From assembly GCA_917880885.1 (NCBI GenBank), contig OU862933.1:10091452-10155451 (forward strand): a stretch of DNA of 64,000 nt, written 5' to 3'. The translations under genes and the position numbers were made by a program. The stretch is from Limnephilus marmoratus. Lineage: Eukaryota > Arthropoda > Insecta > Trichoptera > Limnephilidae. Positions 1 to 12,300 of the stretch are shown one piece after another (the stretch's first letter is position 1; every line of letters starts with the position of its first letter). The notes beneath the pieces are model-generated. The model was given only the letters and a program-made list of their open reading frames with translations. It made no database searches and had not been told where the DNA came from.

Positions 1-170
1 TAGTTTATACGTATAATACATGCTAATTATAGTAGAGAAAAGCCGAGAAATTCAAATATTCAATTCAGGCAGCGGGCAGCTGGCAAGCGGGTGGTGTGGA
101 TTTTATAAAGGTTGGGTAATGGCGTTGTGTTTCGTTAGCCACAGCAACGTGTGGCCGGGTCTGCTAGTAA
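1..170 (+). mobile_element. Helitron-like 3' terminal fragment ending in CTAGT
   Basis: Nearly identical to 36713-36865 over about 150 bases: the shared block runs from the gagaaattcaaatattc segment through gtggccgggtctgctagt. A terminus ending CTAG followed by T-rich sequence, with no target duplication, fits Helitron 3' ends. The assignment rests on the terminus and copy number only. Confidence 0.45.
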
Positions 171-192
171 ATTATAAAAAAAAATAATTTAC

Positions 193-322
193 CTGTTAGC
201 ATGGACATCGTAGTAGTTTTTCCAGCACCATTATGTCCCAAGAGAACTGTTATTTGGTCCTCAAATATTTTGAAAGTTAATTTATCCACGGCTACTTTCT
301 TGTTGTAAATTTTGGTTAAGTT
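193..322 (-). CDS. gene A exon 10: start of NBD1, Walker A
   Basis: The acceptor is CTTTCGCAG and the donor GTAAAT. It encodes [17 protein letters not shown], then [20 protein letters not shown] with the P-loop GHNGAGKT. It ends in phase 1; the next exon lies outside the window. Confidence 0.95.
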
Positions 323-3300
323 CTGCGAAAGGAGGAAACATAAATTTAAACAGATGTGACAAGCCAAGTACATTAAACAAGAATAATAAGAAAATTATTT
401 TCTGTCAAATTTTGCCTATCACGGTTTGCGCGCAAAATTCCTGGTTCTTCCCATGCATTTTAAATGTTCCTGTTTATTGGTTTTTTTTAACACTTTTGCA
501 GAAACAAAAATTGTTCTAAAATCTAGATAAAATTACCTTTCCTGTGTGTTTATTAGAAATCAACATTTTTGTTTCTAAATATTAAAATTTTAATATTGGA
601 AACTTAAATTGGCTAAAAAATGCATACCTGCGAATATTCGAATTAAAGTAATTAAAATAGAATAAACTTAAAATTTAAAATACAGACTCCTTTTCTAAAT
701 AAAATTTGTAATAAAACTGTCACCTCACTTTTTAACACTTTCATACAATTTTATTTTAAAATTAAATGTGTGATACGTCACAAATTGGCGAAAAATTAAA
801 CCGTCACTTTTGATCGGGTTTGTAAAATATCTGAAAAACCTAGCTCATATAATTCTGAGAAAATGAGATGCATTATTTCATTCCGTTTCTAACATAAAAA
901 AAATCACAAATATTCGCATGACAGGAAGAGAGATATATAACTTTTGATAATGCACTGTCGCTCTGGGACAATCTGGGTCTCCTGTTATTATAACGGCATA
1001 TGATGTTTTGGGACAACTTGGGTCTCCTGTGATTAGACGGGTTAAACAAGAATAACAAAAAAAAAAAAATTATCAATCATATTTTATTATTAATTATCAA
1101 TGACAAAGTTGAAGATGAACGATGAAAGGAGTATAATGAGTATATATGACGTGAATGTGAATGGTAGAAGATGTCGGAAACGTCTGAGGAAGTCATAGCA
1201 CGATCAAGTGTCTCAATTTTTTTTATTTTTTTTTATTGAAAAATTTAACAAGTTTACAATTTTACAAATAATATAACATCAATATTTCAATCACTCTCCT
1301 AATAAAGCAGCTGCTTGTGTTTAGTTTTTATTCCTTGAAGGGTATTTACGGGACGATGTATGAAAGTGAATGAAGCAAGGAGTGTGGGCCAAGAATAAGT
1401 TGTTTGGCAGTTCATCCTCTCTGCCTATTTGTTGTATACTCTTGTGCTTAGCGATTAAGTTAGTTTTTTTGTAGTTTACCTTTATATTGATTCCGACGTT
1501 AAGTCCTTTTGGATCTGCTTCTATGGCTTCATTGCTTAATTCTTCGTTATCATGTGGTATATCTTCCACAACTGTAAATATATAAGAATGACGATAATTA
1601 GATAATTCATCACAGATATTATGCATGGTTAATCATTTGGATATTATTACAGTCATTACTTTGTTTTTTTTTTTAATTAATTTGGGACTCAATTTGGATT
1701 TATTCTCAGAGTAGTTTGGATATAAAGAGTTAAAAACAAAGCTGTTGCCGTGACAAAGTCACCCGCAATCACCTGATTTTTTAGATTGTGCAACTAGGAT
1801 TTCTACAAATGTCTCTTCAACTATTCTCTTGACTAAATATCCAAAGACAACCCTGGATAAATTTATTAAAGGGATTGTGAAAGTAATTACTGTCAAGGAG
1901 CGAGGGTAAAACACAAGAGATAGGGCAATTTGGAAGGGGGGAATGGGTACCACCGCCCCGGGAACCTTTATTGGATAACCAACACCTCTGCCATAGGTCA
2001 CCCCAAGTGGTTCGCTACGTTTGGTGATTTAGCAGGGGTGCCCGGGTTCATGGGGTGAGGTTTGTCTAGGTCTTGGAGGCGGATGTCCAGGACACACTAA
2101 ACCCCAGATTCTTACCCATCCCTTAAATCCTTTTCCTTCCCAGAACTCTTCTCTCCTTCCTTTCCCTAAAAAAAACCCTCCACACAGCATCCCCAAAGAT
2201 GACATAGGCCCTGAGGGAAATTATTTTCCTCAGGGCCTCCTGTGTGGAGCTCATGTAAAAAAATAATAAATTGGCCTACAGCGTAAGTGATTACAGGAGT
2301 TATGCAGACCATCTCCTTAAAACGACATCATTTCCCCTGTGAAAATGAGCGTGACCTCTACAAAATTGGAACTGAGGGATATGTTAAGAGAAATTTTAAA
2401 AGAATCTTTTAAAACCCAGACAAGCAATTAAGTATCTTTAATTAAATGAAGACAATATTAGCGAAACTCAATCAAAAATCTGGAGACAGAAATATCAGAA
2501 AAACATATTGGCACCTCTGGGACTCGGACCCAGGACATTTTGATTTTTGGGCGACAGCTCTAACCACTGAGCTAAGGTGTCTCTATCCGATTCGGTCATT
2601 TTTAACTGTATCATACTTCGACTAAGAACTACCAACATTATCTCCATTTTTCTTACGGCATTTTTTATTGGCTGCTATCTTTATGTATGATTGCAAAATT
2701 CAAACCCGAACTAAATGCTGTCTAGATAGTGTCTGGAAATTTTTTTTATCCATTTTATTTTAATATGCGACATCTATTGACTTTTCCGCAAGTCTAGGAA
2801 AAATATTTATTTTTATTTTAACTTTATGAGTAAAACCTCAAATTGTAATATTTAATTAAATGAAGACAATATTAGCAAACCTCAATCGAAAATCTGGATA
2901 CATAAAAATCATAAAAAGATATTGGCACCTCTGGGTGATTGAGTTTACTCATAAAGTTAAAAATTAAAATTAAGGACCTACCTATCTAATTTTCGATAAA
3001 ATTATTTTTTAGCTACCACCCATTAGGGATGATTTTGGAGCACCTACCTAAGTAAAATATTTAACCTCCTTGTTACTGCCAAATTTTATTTACTATAGTT
3101 TGGCAAATAAGTCTAGAAATTAAATCAATTGGAACTAAACGTGTTCATTACTATGGCAACACCGAATTATATGACGTTTCCTATGGCTGTCATGTTACCG
3201 CGTGTTACGGTTGATTTATTGTCTTAAATCTGAGTAGAATATCGCTGATTTGATAATATTTTTATTCATTGTTTGCCTAAATTTAATTAAAATGAATAAA

Positions 3301-6300
3301 TTATTACATAGTGATACAAGAGGGGTTATATTCTGCGTTTTTCAACGCTGCCTAGCCGAGTGTCACGCGAAGAAGCTTCTCTCTGATTTAGAAGATGTTT
3401 ACAAACGAACTGCAGAAATGAATGGTACGTAGCATAGTTTGTTTAATAAATTTCATTAGTATTACAAGATTTATGCCAATTTTCGAGCGATAATAACCAT
3501 TACAATCTGATTTGAGGTTATGTTAAAAAATTCGAATTTGACAGTTAATATGCGGCCACAGGAAAAAGGGAATAACTCAATAAAAAAATAATAATATGCA
3601 ACTTCTTTAAACTTGTAGAAAAGTTACTTTTTTCTCGTTTTCTCTTTTTTTCTTTCTAAGTGAATATTATCTAGTGTGTGTTTTTAAAACTACCTTCTAT
3701 AATAATAATTTTAATGATGTTTTTCACACACAGGTAAATCTGAAACACCGGGAAAATGGAAAATGGGCATAATAATAATAATATGTAATAGCATAAGTGC
3801 TGATGATTGGAAAAATTATTGCAAACACGTGATGAAAATTGAGGCAGAATATTATGCACGAGGCAGTACTATATATGATGATATCGATGAACTGCGTTTA
3901 GATGACGATGAAGATACGGAAGAAGAAGAATCACACGAGGACAAAGACAATAATTACATGTCGGGTGTTGAATTAATAGACTTAAATTTTTAAGTACCTA
4001 CGTTTTTATATCGAAATAAACGCCCACTTAAAACTTGTTTTGTTTTATTTTGCTTCTATTAAATTACAGTTTTTTGTGAAAAACTAGAAAACGATCGCAG
4101 CGCCATCATTTATTTTCTACACTTTCTTGCCAAACTGTACCATATTTTATGAGACAATTATTTTTATTCTATATTTGAAATGTGAATAGATACGGCTTGC
4201 CCTTGCAGGCAATTTTTAAAAGTGGAACAAGGCAAGTCAAGTTACAGTGCTTCAAATAAGAGTAGAAAACATAGGAGGGCGCCACTGTCTTTCAAATGGC
4301 AATACTAAAAATTAAAAATTAAAAAGTGAAAAAAATATTTTTTTCATTCCACTGATCTCAAATTAGAATTGCATATAGGTATATTATTATTATATCTTAC
4401 AATTTTATGTTAACATAATGAAGACTAACGATATTAATAAAATATAAAGCATACTTTAGAAATTGCTCACAATTATTTAATATTAGCTTAAGTACCTACT
4501 AGCGTTGTCCAGGCTTTAGATCATGTCTCTAATTTTAGATCTGAATATATTTAACTCATTCAGATCTAAAAGTAGTGTAACTAAAGTCACCATTAATGAT
4601 TCTTCCTTTCTACGTACTGTTAAATTCAAATTTATGTTAAATGAATTGGAAGCCAATCACTTCGTAGAACACAATTTGATCAAATTATGTCATTAAGTAG
4701 ATACCTTAACGACAGTGCTTCCTCGATTTAATTTTTTTTAGGAACAAAAAAAATGTATTTTTAAATGTGTATATGGTGTTCTGCATCTTTAAGTGGGTGA
4801 TCGACGTACGAGCCTATACCGCGGTTTTAAAAACCATCAGTTTTACTCGCGGCTCGTTGGTGCTGATCGACTAGCGAGTAAAACAGTCGTATCGTAGTCG
4901 AATTGAGGTTAACATGTCTTGTTCGGAGTCTGAAGCTTTGTGTTATCTTGGTATTACAGCATACCACGAATTAAAAAATTATTATAAAAAAAAAAAAATA
5001 AAAATAAACCAATTTTAATAAATAAAATAAAAAAATAAATTTAATAAATTAACAATTTTTTTTAATAAATTAAATACTTGTTTTTGTATTAGCTTGATTT
5101 AATTTGCCATAAACAGGGACACTCTCGGAAGCCATTTATGAATTCTACGATGAAATCGTGACTGTGAATTCGCAGATTCATTATTACGTGACGTCCGTCC
5201 TTGTCCGTCCTCTAGCGCTGTCGCCGATAACTGGCGGCTTGGCTCGCCGGCCGTAATCGACACGCAGTTTTGAACGCCGAGCCGAGTAAAAAATCAAGCA
5301 AACATGACGAGCCACGAGCCAGGCTCGTCAACTCATTAAACCGCGGTTTTGCGATGATACACCGGCGAGCTTTACCGACGAGCCATAAGACCGCAGTTTT
5401 ACTCGCCCGTCGATCAGGGCCTTTAGTGTGATTGCACTTTGAATATTTGACAGGTAAATTGGTGTTGCCAGCCTACAAATTTTGTAGTTCAATTTTTTAT
5501 ATTTTCTACTCTTATTTGACAGACTCTATGTCCTGTGAATTTTTACAGATAAGAACTAGTCAATAATAACAATCACATGCTTACCGGACATACACCTGAA
5601 GGAAGAGCGCCAGTACTCCCCAGAGACAGGGAAGTACCAGGGCTGCGGGACGCCGTAGGAGCCGGGGAACACCTGCTCCACATAGAGCGCAATCAGCAGG
5701 TACAGTATCGCATCCACCACCAGCATGATGATGATGTGCCCCATCACCAGGGTGTCATCAATTGTGGTCGGAGTCCAGATCTTGGACCATAGGAGACCTG
5801 CAAATTTCATTATACAGTAAATATACAAAGTACCTCTATACAAAGTTTTCATACAAAGAAACCCAATTATGAAGTTTTCTTCTGGTTCCTTGGAGATACA
5901 TGAACAATAAAATTTACAGTGAAACAAATGTAAGAGAGTTTCACTGTATGTTTTATTGTGTATGTGTTTTTCTGGTCTCTTGATTTATTTATGTACCTTG
6001 TAAGAAAATTACCTAGGCCCATTTGTTTTGCAGAAATTCACGTACAACATTGTCATCAAATGGTCATTCAGTGCCATTTTATCTAATTATCATTTCCAAA
6101 ATTTTTTGAAACATTAATATATGAAAAATTGACAAATAAAATAAAACCCTCTTGGGATTAGGCTTGTTGAAAAAATATCGATATATCGATATTTTTAATT
6201 CAAAATATCGATATTTTTAGCCGATATATTTTGATCCGATATATCGATATATCGATATTAAATATCCACTATCGAAAATTGTATCAAAAACGATATTTTT

Positions 6301-9300
6301 GTATATTTATGTAACGAAAGTCACTAGAATCCAAAACCGTATAGGAACGAACGGAAAAAGTAACTGTATCGGGTTCGTGACATCTAGCGGTTGAAATTTT
6401 AACTATTAATAGCTTCCAATACTATCTCATATGTGTAGGTAAGTGCATAGAAATGTATGATATTTTCGGCCATTTCGACTAAGTCATTCCCATAGCGCCT
6501 CCCACACGCACACTTTGGAGCGACCGAGTCCCGCGTCACTTCAGGCCGCCGCACAATGGTTTTACTAATATGGGAGCGTCGAAAACAAATCGAAATTCAA
6601 ATTGCAGGGACCATTAAATTTTGTTTCTATATCTTGACATCACATACCAGCGCATCTTTCCCCCTATTACCGAACTCAGCAAAACGTTTCGTCGCTGCGT
6701 AACACGTCAGCAAAGATTGACTTCCCGAGCAGTCAGGACGTTCGTGTGAAAGTACAACGTTTTTTATATAACATTTAGGGACTGATAACTTTTTACACCG
6801 CTTGCTGGCAAACTTTTTTCAACGTGGATCCAATACCTTTAGGTGTGTATTAAAGATTTTATATTTTTTTTTTCATTTACTAATGCGACAAATTTGGGAT
6901 ATTTAAAAAAAACATCTCGTGAATTTAAAAAAAAATACAAAGATTTCTGGAATACTTAAGATTAAGGATAAATACTGGTTTGCCTGATACAATAAAAAGG
7001 TTTAATATTAGTTAGAAGATAGCTTTTTAGTTTTTTATATTTTTGTAATTATTGTCTAATAAAAATAAATACTGTTAAAAATACCATCATTTTTATTGAG
7101 ATCTTTGTACATTTAAATAATACACATTGTGTATAAAAATTACCATTGATAATATTGAGCAGAATACAGTATTATTGTAAAAACGCAAAATCTTTAAAAA
7201 TTTGACCGATATATCGATATTTTTTCCTCGATATATCGATATTTTTTCCTCGATATATCGACGTCGATATTGATATTTTAATAAATATCGATATATCGAA
7301 ATATCGATATTTTTTTTCACTTTCGACATCCCTACTTGGGATCAGCATGGTTTTTTATAAAAAAATCAACTGTATCCAATGAGCGCTTTTATTATTGCCG
7401 TGACAATCCACGATTACGGTACTGTGACGGCATAAAAAAAGGCAATAAACATATTACGCTCCTTATCACAATAGTGCCGCAGCTCTTTCAAAGGATGATA
7501 TAAACAATGTACGTACTGTTTCCTCCAAAGGAAAAAAGTAATCATTTTCTTTCGTCTCTCTCACACACCGCACCGTGACGTCTCCGTAGACCCCTACAAT
7601 TCTATTAGCCGTGATGATAATTTTGAAAATATGGAATATTGCAAGATAATATTGACGTGTGAGTGAATTCCAAAAGTTCTAAAACGTCAAATATCAATGC
7701 GCTAATGGTTTTGCCTTTGTTCTTAAACATATAATGCAGCAACTCTTTCTTACACACTAAAAACAACAATCGAAAATGAGAACATATGTCTGCACCCCCC
7801 AAAGGAAACATACAATCATTAACATACATCTCCCTCACACGTATAAAGAAAATGAAATGCAATTCCCATCGCCGTGACTGAGCCGTAAATTATGTCGAAA
7901 TACACTTCTGTTATTAATCCATACCAGCAAAAATACATAGAATTACTAAAACAAATTTAAAAAAAAAATTCTTAGGTAACTTTATTTGAGAATGCATGGT
8001 GAATACCCGCGATTTATGCATCACATGGGTTTGCTCTCTGAAATGCCCTACAAAAGTCTTCGATCTAAGAGGAATGGAGCCCTTACAATCACAGCATTTA
8101 AAATAATAAACTATTTTATTGACAGCCCATATCACCTGGATTGCTATAAATTGTTCATACAGAACAACTACGCGAAGGTCGACACCACGACTTGCTCCTT
8201 ATTCCACATTGGGAGAACAGATGTTCTGCCCCAACATAGCATGACAAGAGGTATGGTGCTGCTAAGTTATATATCTATAGGTCTCTTTACATTTTCAACA
8301 TTGGCTTTGAAGGTTTCAAGAGTCATTTTAGGGAAGAACTCTAGAATATATTAATAATAATAATAATAATAATATATCTATATTAAACAAAAATTTTAAG
8401 ATTTATAACTACAAGAAAAAAGTACATCTTACAATATTTTAAAAGTAACATTAGTACAAAAGTTAATAACAAAAAACAATATACATATAAACAGTAGGTA
8501 CTTAGAGAGTAGAGATTTGTAATTATACATTTAGGTTTCTCGTAACCTGCCTCACTAGGCTAGCCTGTGTTGAGGCAGTTATTTTACATCAATTTATAAT
8601 GCTGTGGACATACCTACACTTATATTAGAATGTAATCACATAATAAATTGGTTGCATTAACAATAACAATAACATTGGTAATAATAACAGCATTGGTTCA
8701 TTACTAATTTCGAATTTGGGTGAGTGCACCGGTAAATGCTCTATCATTATTTTTTATCCAAATTTTTATGTTTTTTTTGAAATTTTTTTGTGAATCACAT
8801 TTTTTTACACTAATTGGAAGAATGTTGTAAAGTCTTGTTGCAAGGTATCTGAAGCTTCGTTGACCAAAAGTAGTATGAGTTATGGGAATTTGTAGTAAAT
8901 CTTTGTTATTGTTTCGAGTACAGCGAGAATTTAGTCTTTTTTCATAGTATTTATGTATGTTTGTGTATAAATGAGTGAGGATTGTTTTTGCATATATCTG
9001 ACGAACGTCAAACACATTCATAATATTAAAGATAAAGTTCGAGTCCGTAATTAGGGGTAGTCTAAGAATTATTTTTATAATCGTTTTTTGTGCCTTTATG
9101 ATTGGATCTAGTGCTGATGCAGTACCGCCTCCCCATGCTATGATACCATACTCAATAACAGATTGACAGACTGCAAAATAAATCATTTTCAAGTATTGCA
9201 AGTCTAGAAAGTTTCGTATCGTTCTGAAAAAGTGCATGGTTTTTCTTATTTTGATTGCAATTATTTGCGTGTGAAAATTCCATTTGAGATATGGATCAAT

Positions 9301-12300
9301 TGTGAGGCCGAGATACTTCATCTGTGTAGTGCGCTCAATGTACGGACACTGACAAGATTCATCGGAATTCATACATGTGTGTATCCTAATAGAGGCATCA
9401 TCATGAGGTTGACCTGTTATATTTATGCTTGATGTGACATATTTAGTTTTCTCGGTGTTCAATGTGAGTGTATTTGTATCTAACCACTTTTTTACGATGT
9501 TTATTTCCGTTTCTGCTTTATTGTAGACAGCTAGCCAAGTGTCAGCTTCGAACAGTAAAACAGTATCATCGGCAAAACTAACTATTTTTCCCTGAATGTT
9601 AATGTTACATAAGTCGTTGATATATAAAAGGAACAAGGACGGTCCTAATATGCTACCTTGTGGTATACCATAGTTAGTTGAGCGCTGATTGCTAAGTGTG
9701 TTCATTATTTTCACTTGTTGCTTGCGTTCATCAAGGTAGCTGTTAAAAAAGTTAAGTTCGTTGCCTGTAATACCGATTATTTGAAGTTTGTTTATTAATT
9801 TACTGTGTGATATTGTATCAAAGGCTTTAGAAAGGTCTAAAAAAATTGAAATACATTTTTTGCTTTTGTCAAGGTTTTTTACAATAAAGTCAGTTACGGC
9901 GGCCATAGCGTCTGAGGTACTCTTGCTTTCTTGAAACCCGTATTGATTTGCTGAGAGTAGTTTATGGCTGTCTAGAAATTTTACTAACTGAGCATTGATA
10001 ATTTTTTCAAATACTTTGGATAGACTGGTCAGTAGAGTTATTGGTCTGTAATTGTTTATGTCTGTCTTGTTACCTGTTTTATGTATGGGAATAACAATAC
10101 CTTGTTTCAGGTTTGAGGGGAAGTGTCCTTGACTGATACTAAGGTTAATTAGGTGTTCTAGGGGCAATGTAATTTCCGTAGACAGTGTTTTCAAAATCTT
10201 AGCTGTGATTCCATCAACCCCGGCAGAAGAAGTGTTTTTAAGAGAATTGATTATTTTTAGAATCTCTTCCCCTGAAACAGTTTGAAATTTGAATCTTCTT
10301 TTAGGAAATTGAAGTTCTGTTTCAGCAGGTAGATCATTTCCACAATTTGGTAGACGAGAAGCAAGATTTGAACCAATATTTATAAAAAAATTATTGATGT
10401 AATCCGCAACGAGCTTGGGGTTTTTTGAGGTGTCTATAATTTGTCCGTCAATACAAAGTTTACTTATGTCCTGTTTGTCTTTGGTGTTTTGTGTATTTGT
10501 GGCTTCTCTTAGAATTTGCCATTATTGTTGTTAAATTTTTAATTAATTTAAAGTTTTATAAATTACGTCATGTGTATTGTAATAGGATTATATAAATCTA
10601 TAATATACATTATAAAAATCCTTCTGAATCTTGCATTTGATATTTCATACCTTCGGCAGTGGCCTCATTTGCCAGGATGATCTCGAAGCCAAAGGCCATA
10701 GCCGTGTTGGAGGCGAGACAGGCGCCAAGACGCGTTGCAACAGATGGTAGCACCTGGTCGTTGGAGAGGAACATATAGGGAGCATAGGACAGGAACCACA
10801 TCAGGCCGGCTACGGTGGCCGCCGTGTTTGCTGAAATAACCAACACATTGTTATTATGATAGAACAAAGATAATGCCAGCAGATTGGAACTGTGCTTTTA
10901 CTTTAGATCCATTAAGGTGAGCCGATATACAGCGCTAAGGAGCTGTAAACAGAATTGTATTATTTCAATCTCATTGTTAATAACAGTTGACTGAGCTTAG
11001 CAAAGTCCTGTTTCAACTCGACCATTTTATCAAGCATTTTGCACATTACTGCGCCCATTGGCCGCTTTAATTATGGTGCCACTTTTAAAGGCTCCTATTG
11101 GTTGAGATATGAAACGGAAATCACGCTAGGTCTGCTGTTCATTGGTCGCTTTGATTATGGCCTCACTTTTCAAGTATTGGTTAAGAGGTTTTGGTAAAGT
11201 TTCGCTTCTACTGCATGTAAACTGCACTTCAATTTTTTTTTTATTTGTATTTTATTATTTGCATTTTTCAATATCACGGTACCTACCTGCCTGAAGAAAG
11301 TTTGAAAAAAAGAATCGCCGTTGAGATAATGACGATCTTTGAATAAATTGTATAATTCCATACTTGAAATGTGTGGTTTATAATTAAGTAGGTAGGAATT
11401 TAACCAATTCAGTAATCATTAAAAAATTTAAAAAACCAAAAAAAAACATTTTACTACATTAGTAATAACTTTGCCCGAGTTATCTCGGGAGTGGTAATTT
11501 TCGCTTACAATAGCTGTCCAAGTATACTCAGGCGATTAAATACCTACTTACAAGTCTCATGATTTATTAAAAAGAGAAAATTAGAAAAACAATTTTTTTG
11601 GATGCGAGGTCTACTGCTCACAAAACTACTGTTAATAATAATGGTTTTATTCTGGGCTTATTGGAATTATTAAAAAAGTTGAATATATAACTTGATAGTA
11701 GAGCTACCTGAAAAAAAAATAGAAACAAATATGTAAGTCATACACACCTCTTGAAAAGAAAACACTAATCATAAAACAGAAGCAGATGGATGTGGCCATG
11801 TAGATCATCAGGAAGAAGAGGATAAAATGCCACGGAGTGAAGGTGAACACAGAGTAACCTGGTAGTGTTGATGACTTGGTGTCGTACCATTCCACCTACA
11901 ATTATAAAGAAAAATGTTAACATACTTTCGGAGGGAAGTTTGGTTCTACCGTTTACGCCGGTACTACTTGAAGGCATTGCTGTCTGATAATTTTGTTAAT
12001 TTTCTAATAAACCAATTCAATTAGGGAGGCGGGAATGGGTACCGCCGCTCCGGGAACCTTTATTGGATAACCAACACCTCTGCCATAGGTCACCCCAAGT
12101 GGTTCGCTACGTTTGCTGATTTAGCAGGGGTGCCCGGGTTCATGGGGTGAGGTTTGTCTAGGTCTTGGAAGCGGATGGCCAGGACACACGAAACCCCAGA
12201 TTCCTACCCACCCCTTAAACCCTTTTCCTTCCCAGAACTCTCCTCTCCTTCCTTTCCCTAAAAAAAACCCTCCATAGATGACATAGGTTCTGAGGAAAAT

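Noticed and set aside
5577..5792. 71-codon plus-strand frame
   Set aside because: It is the antisense of gene A exon 8.
7986..8354. 122-codon plus-strand frame in gene A intron 7
   Set aside because: No motif, unlikely composition, and an AATAAA-like site on the opposite strand; too weak to call coding.
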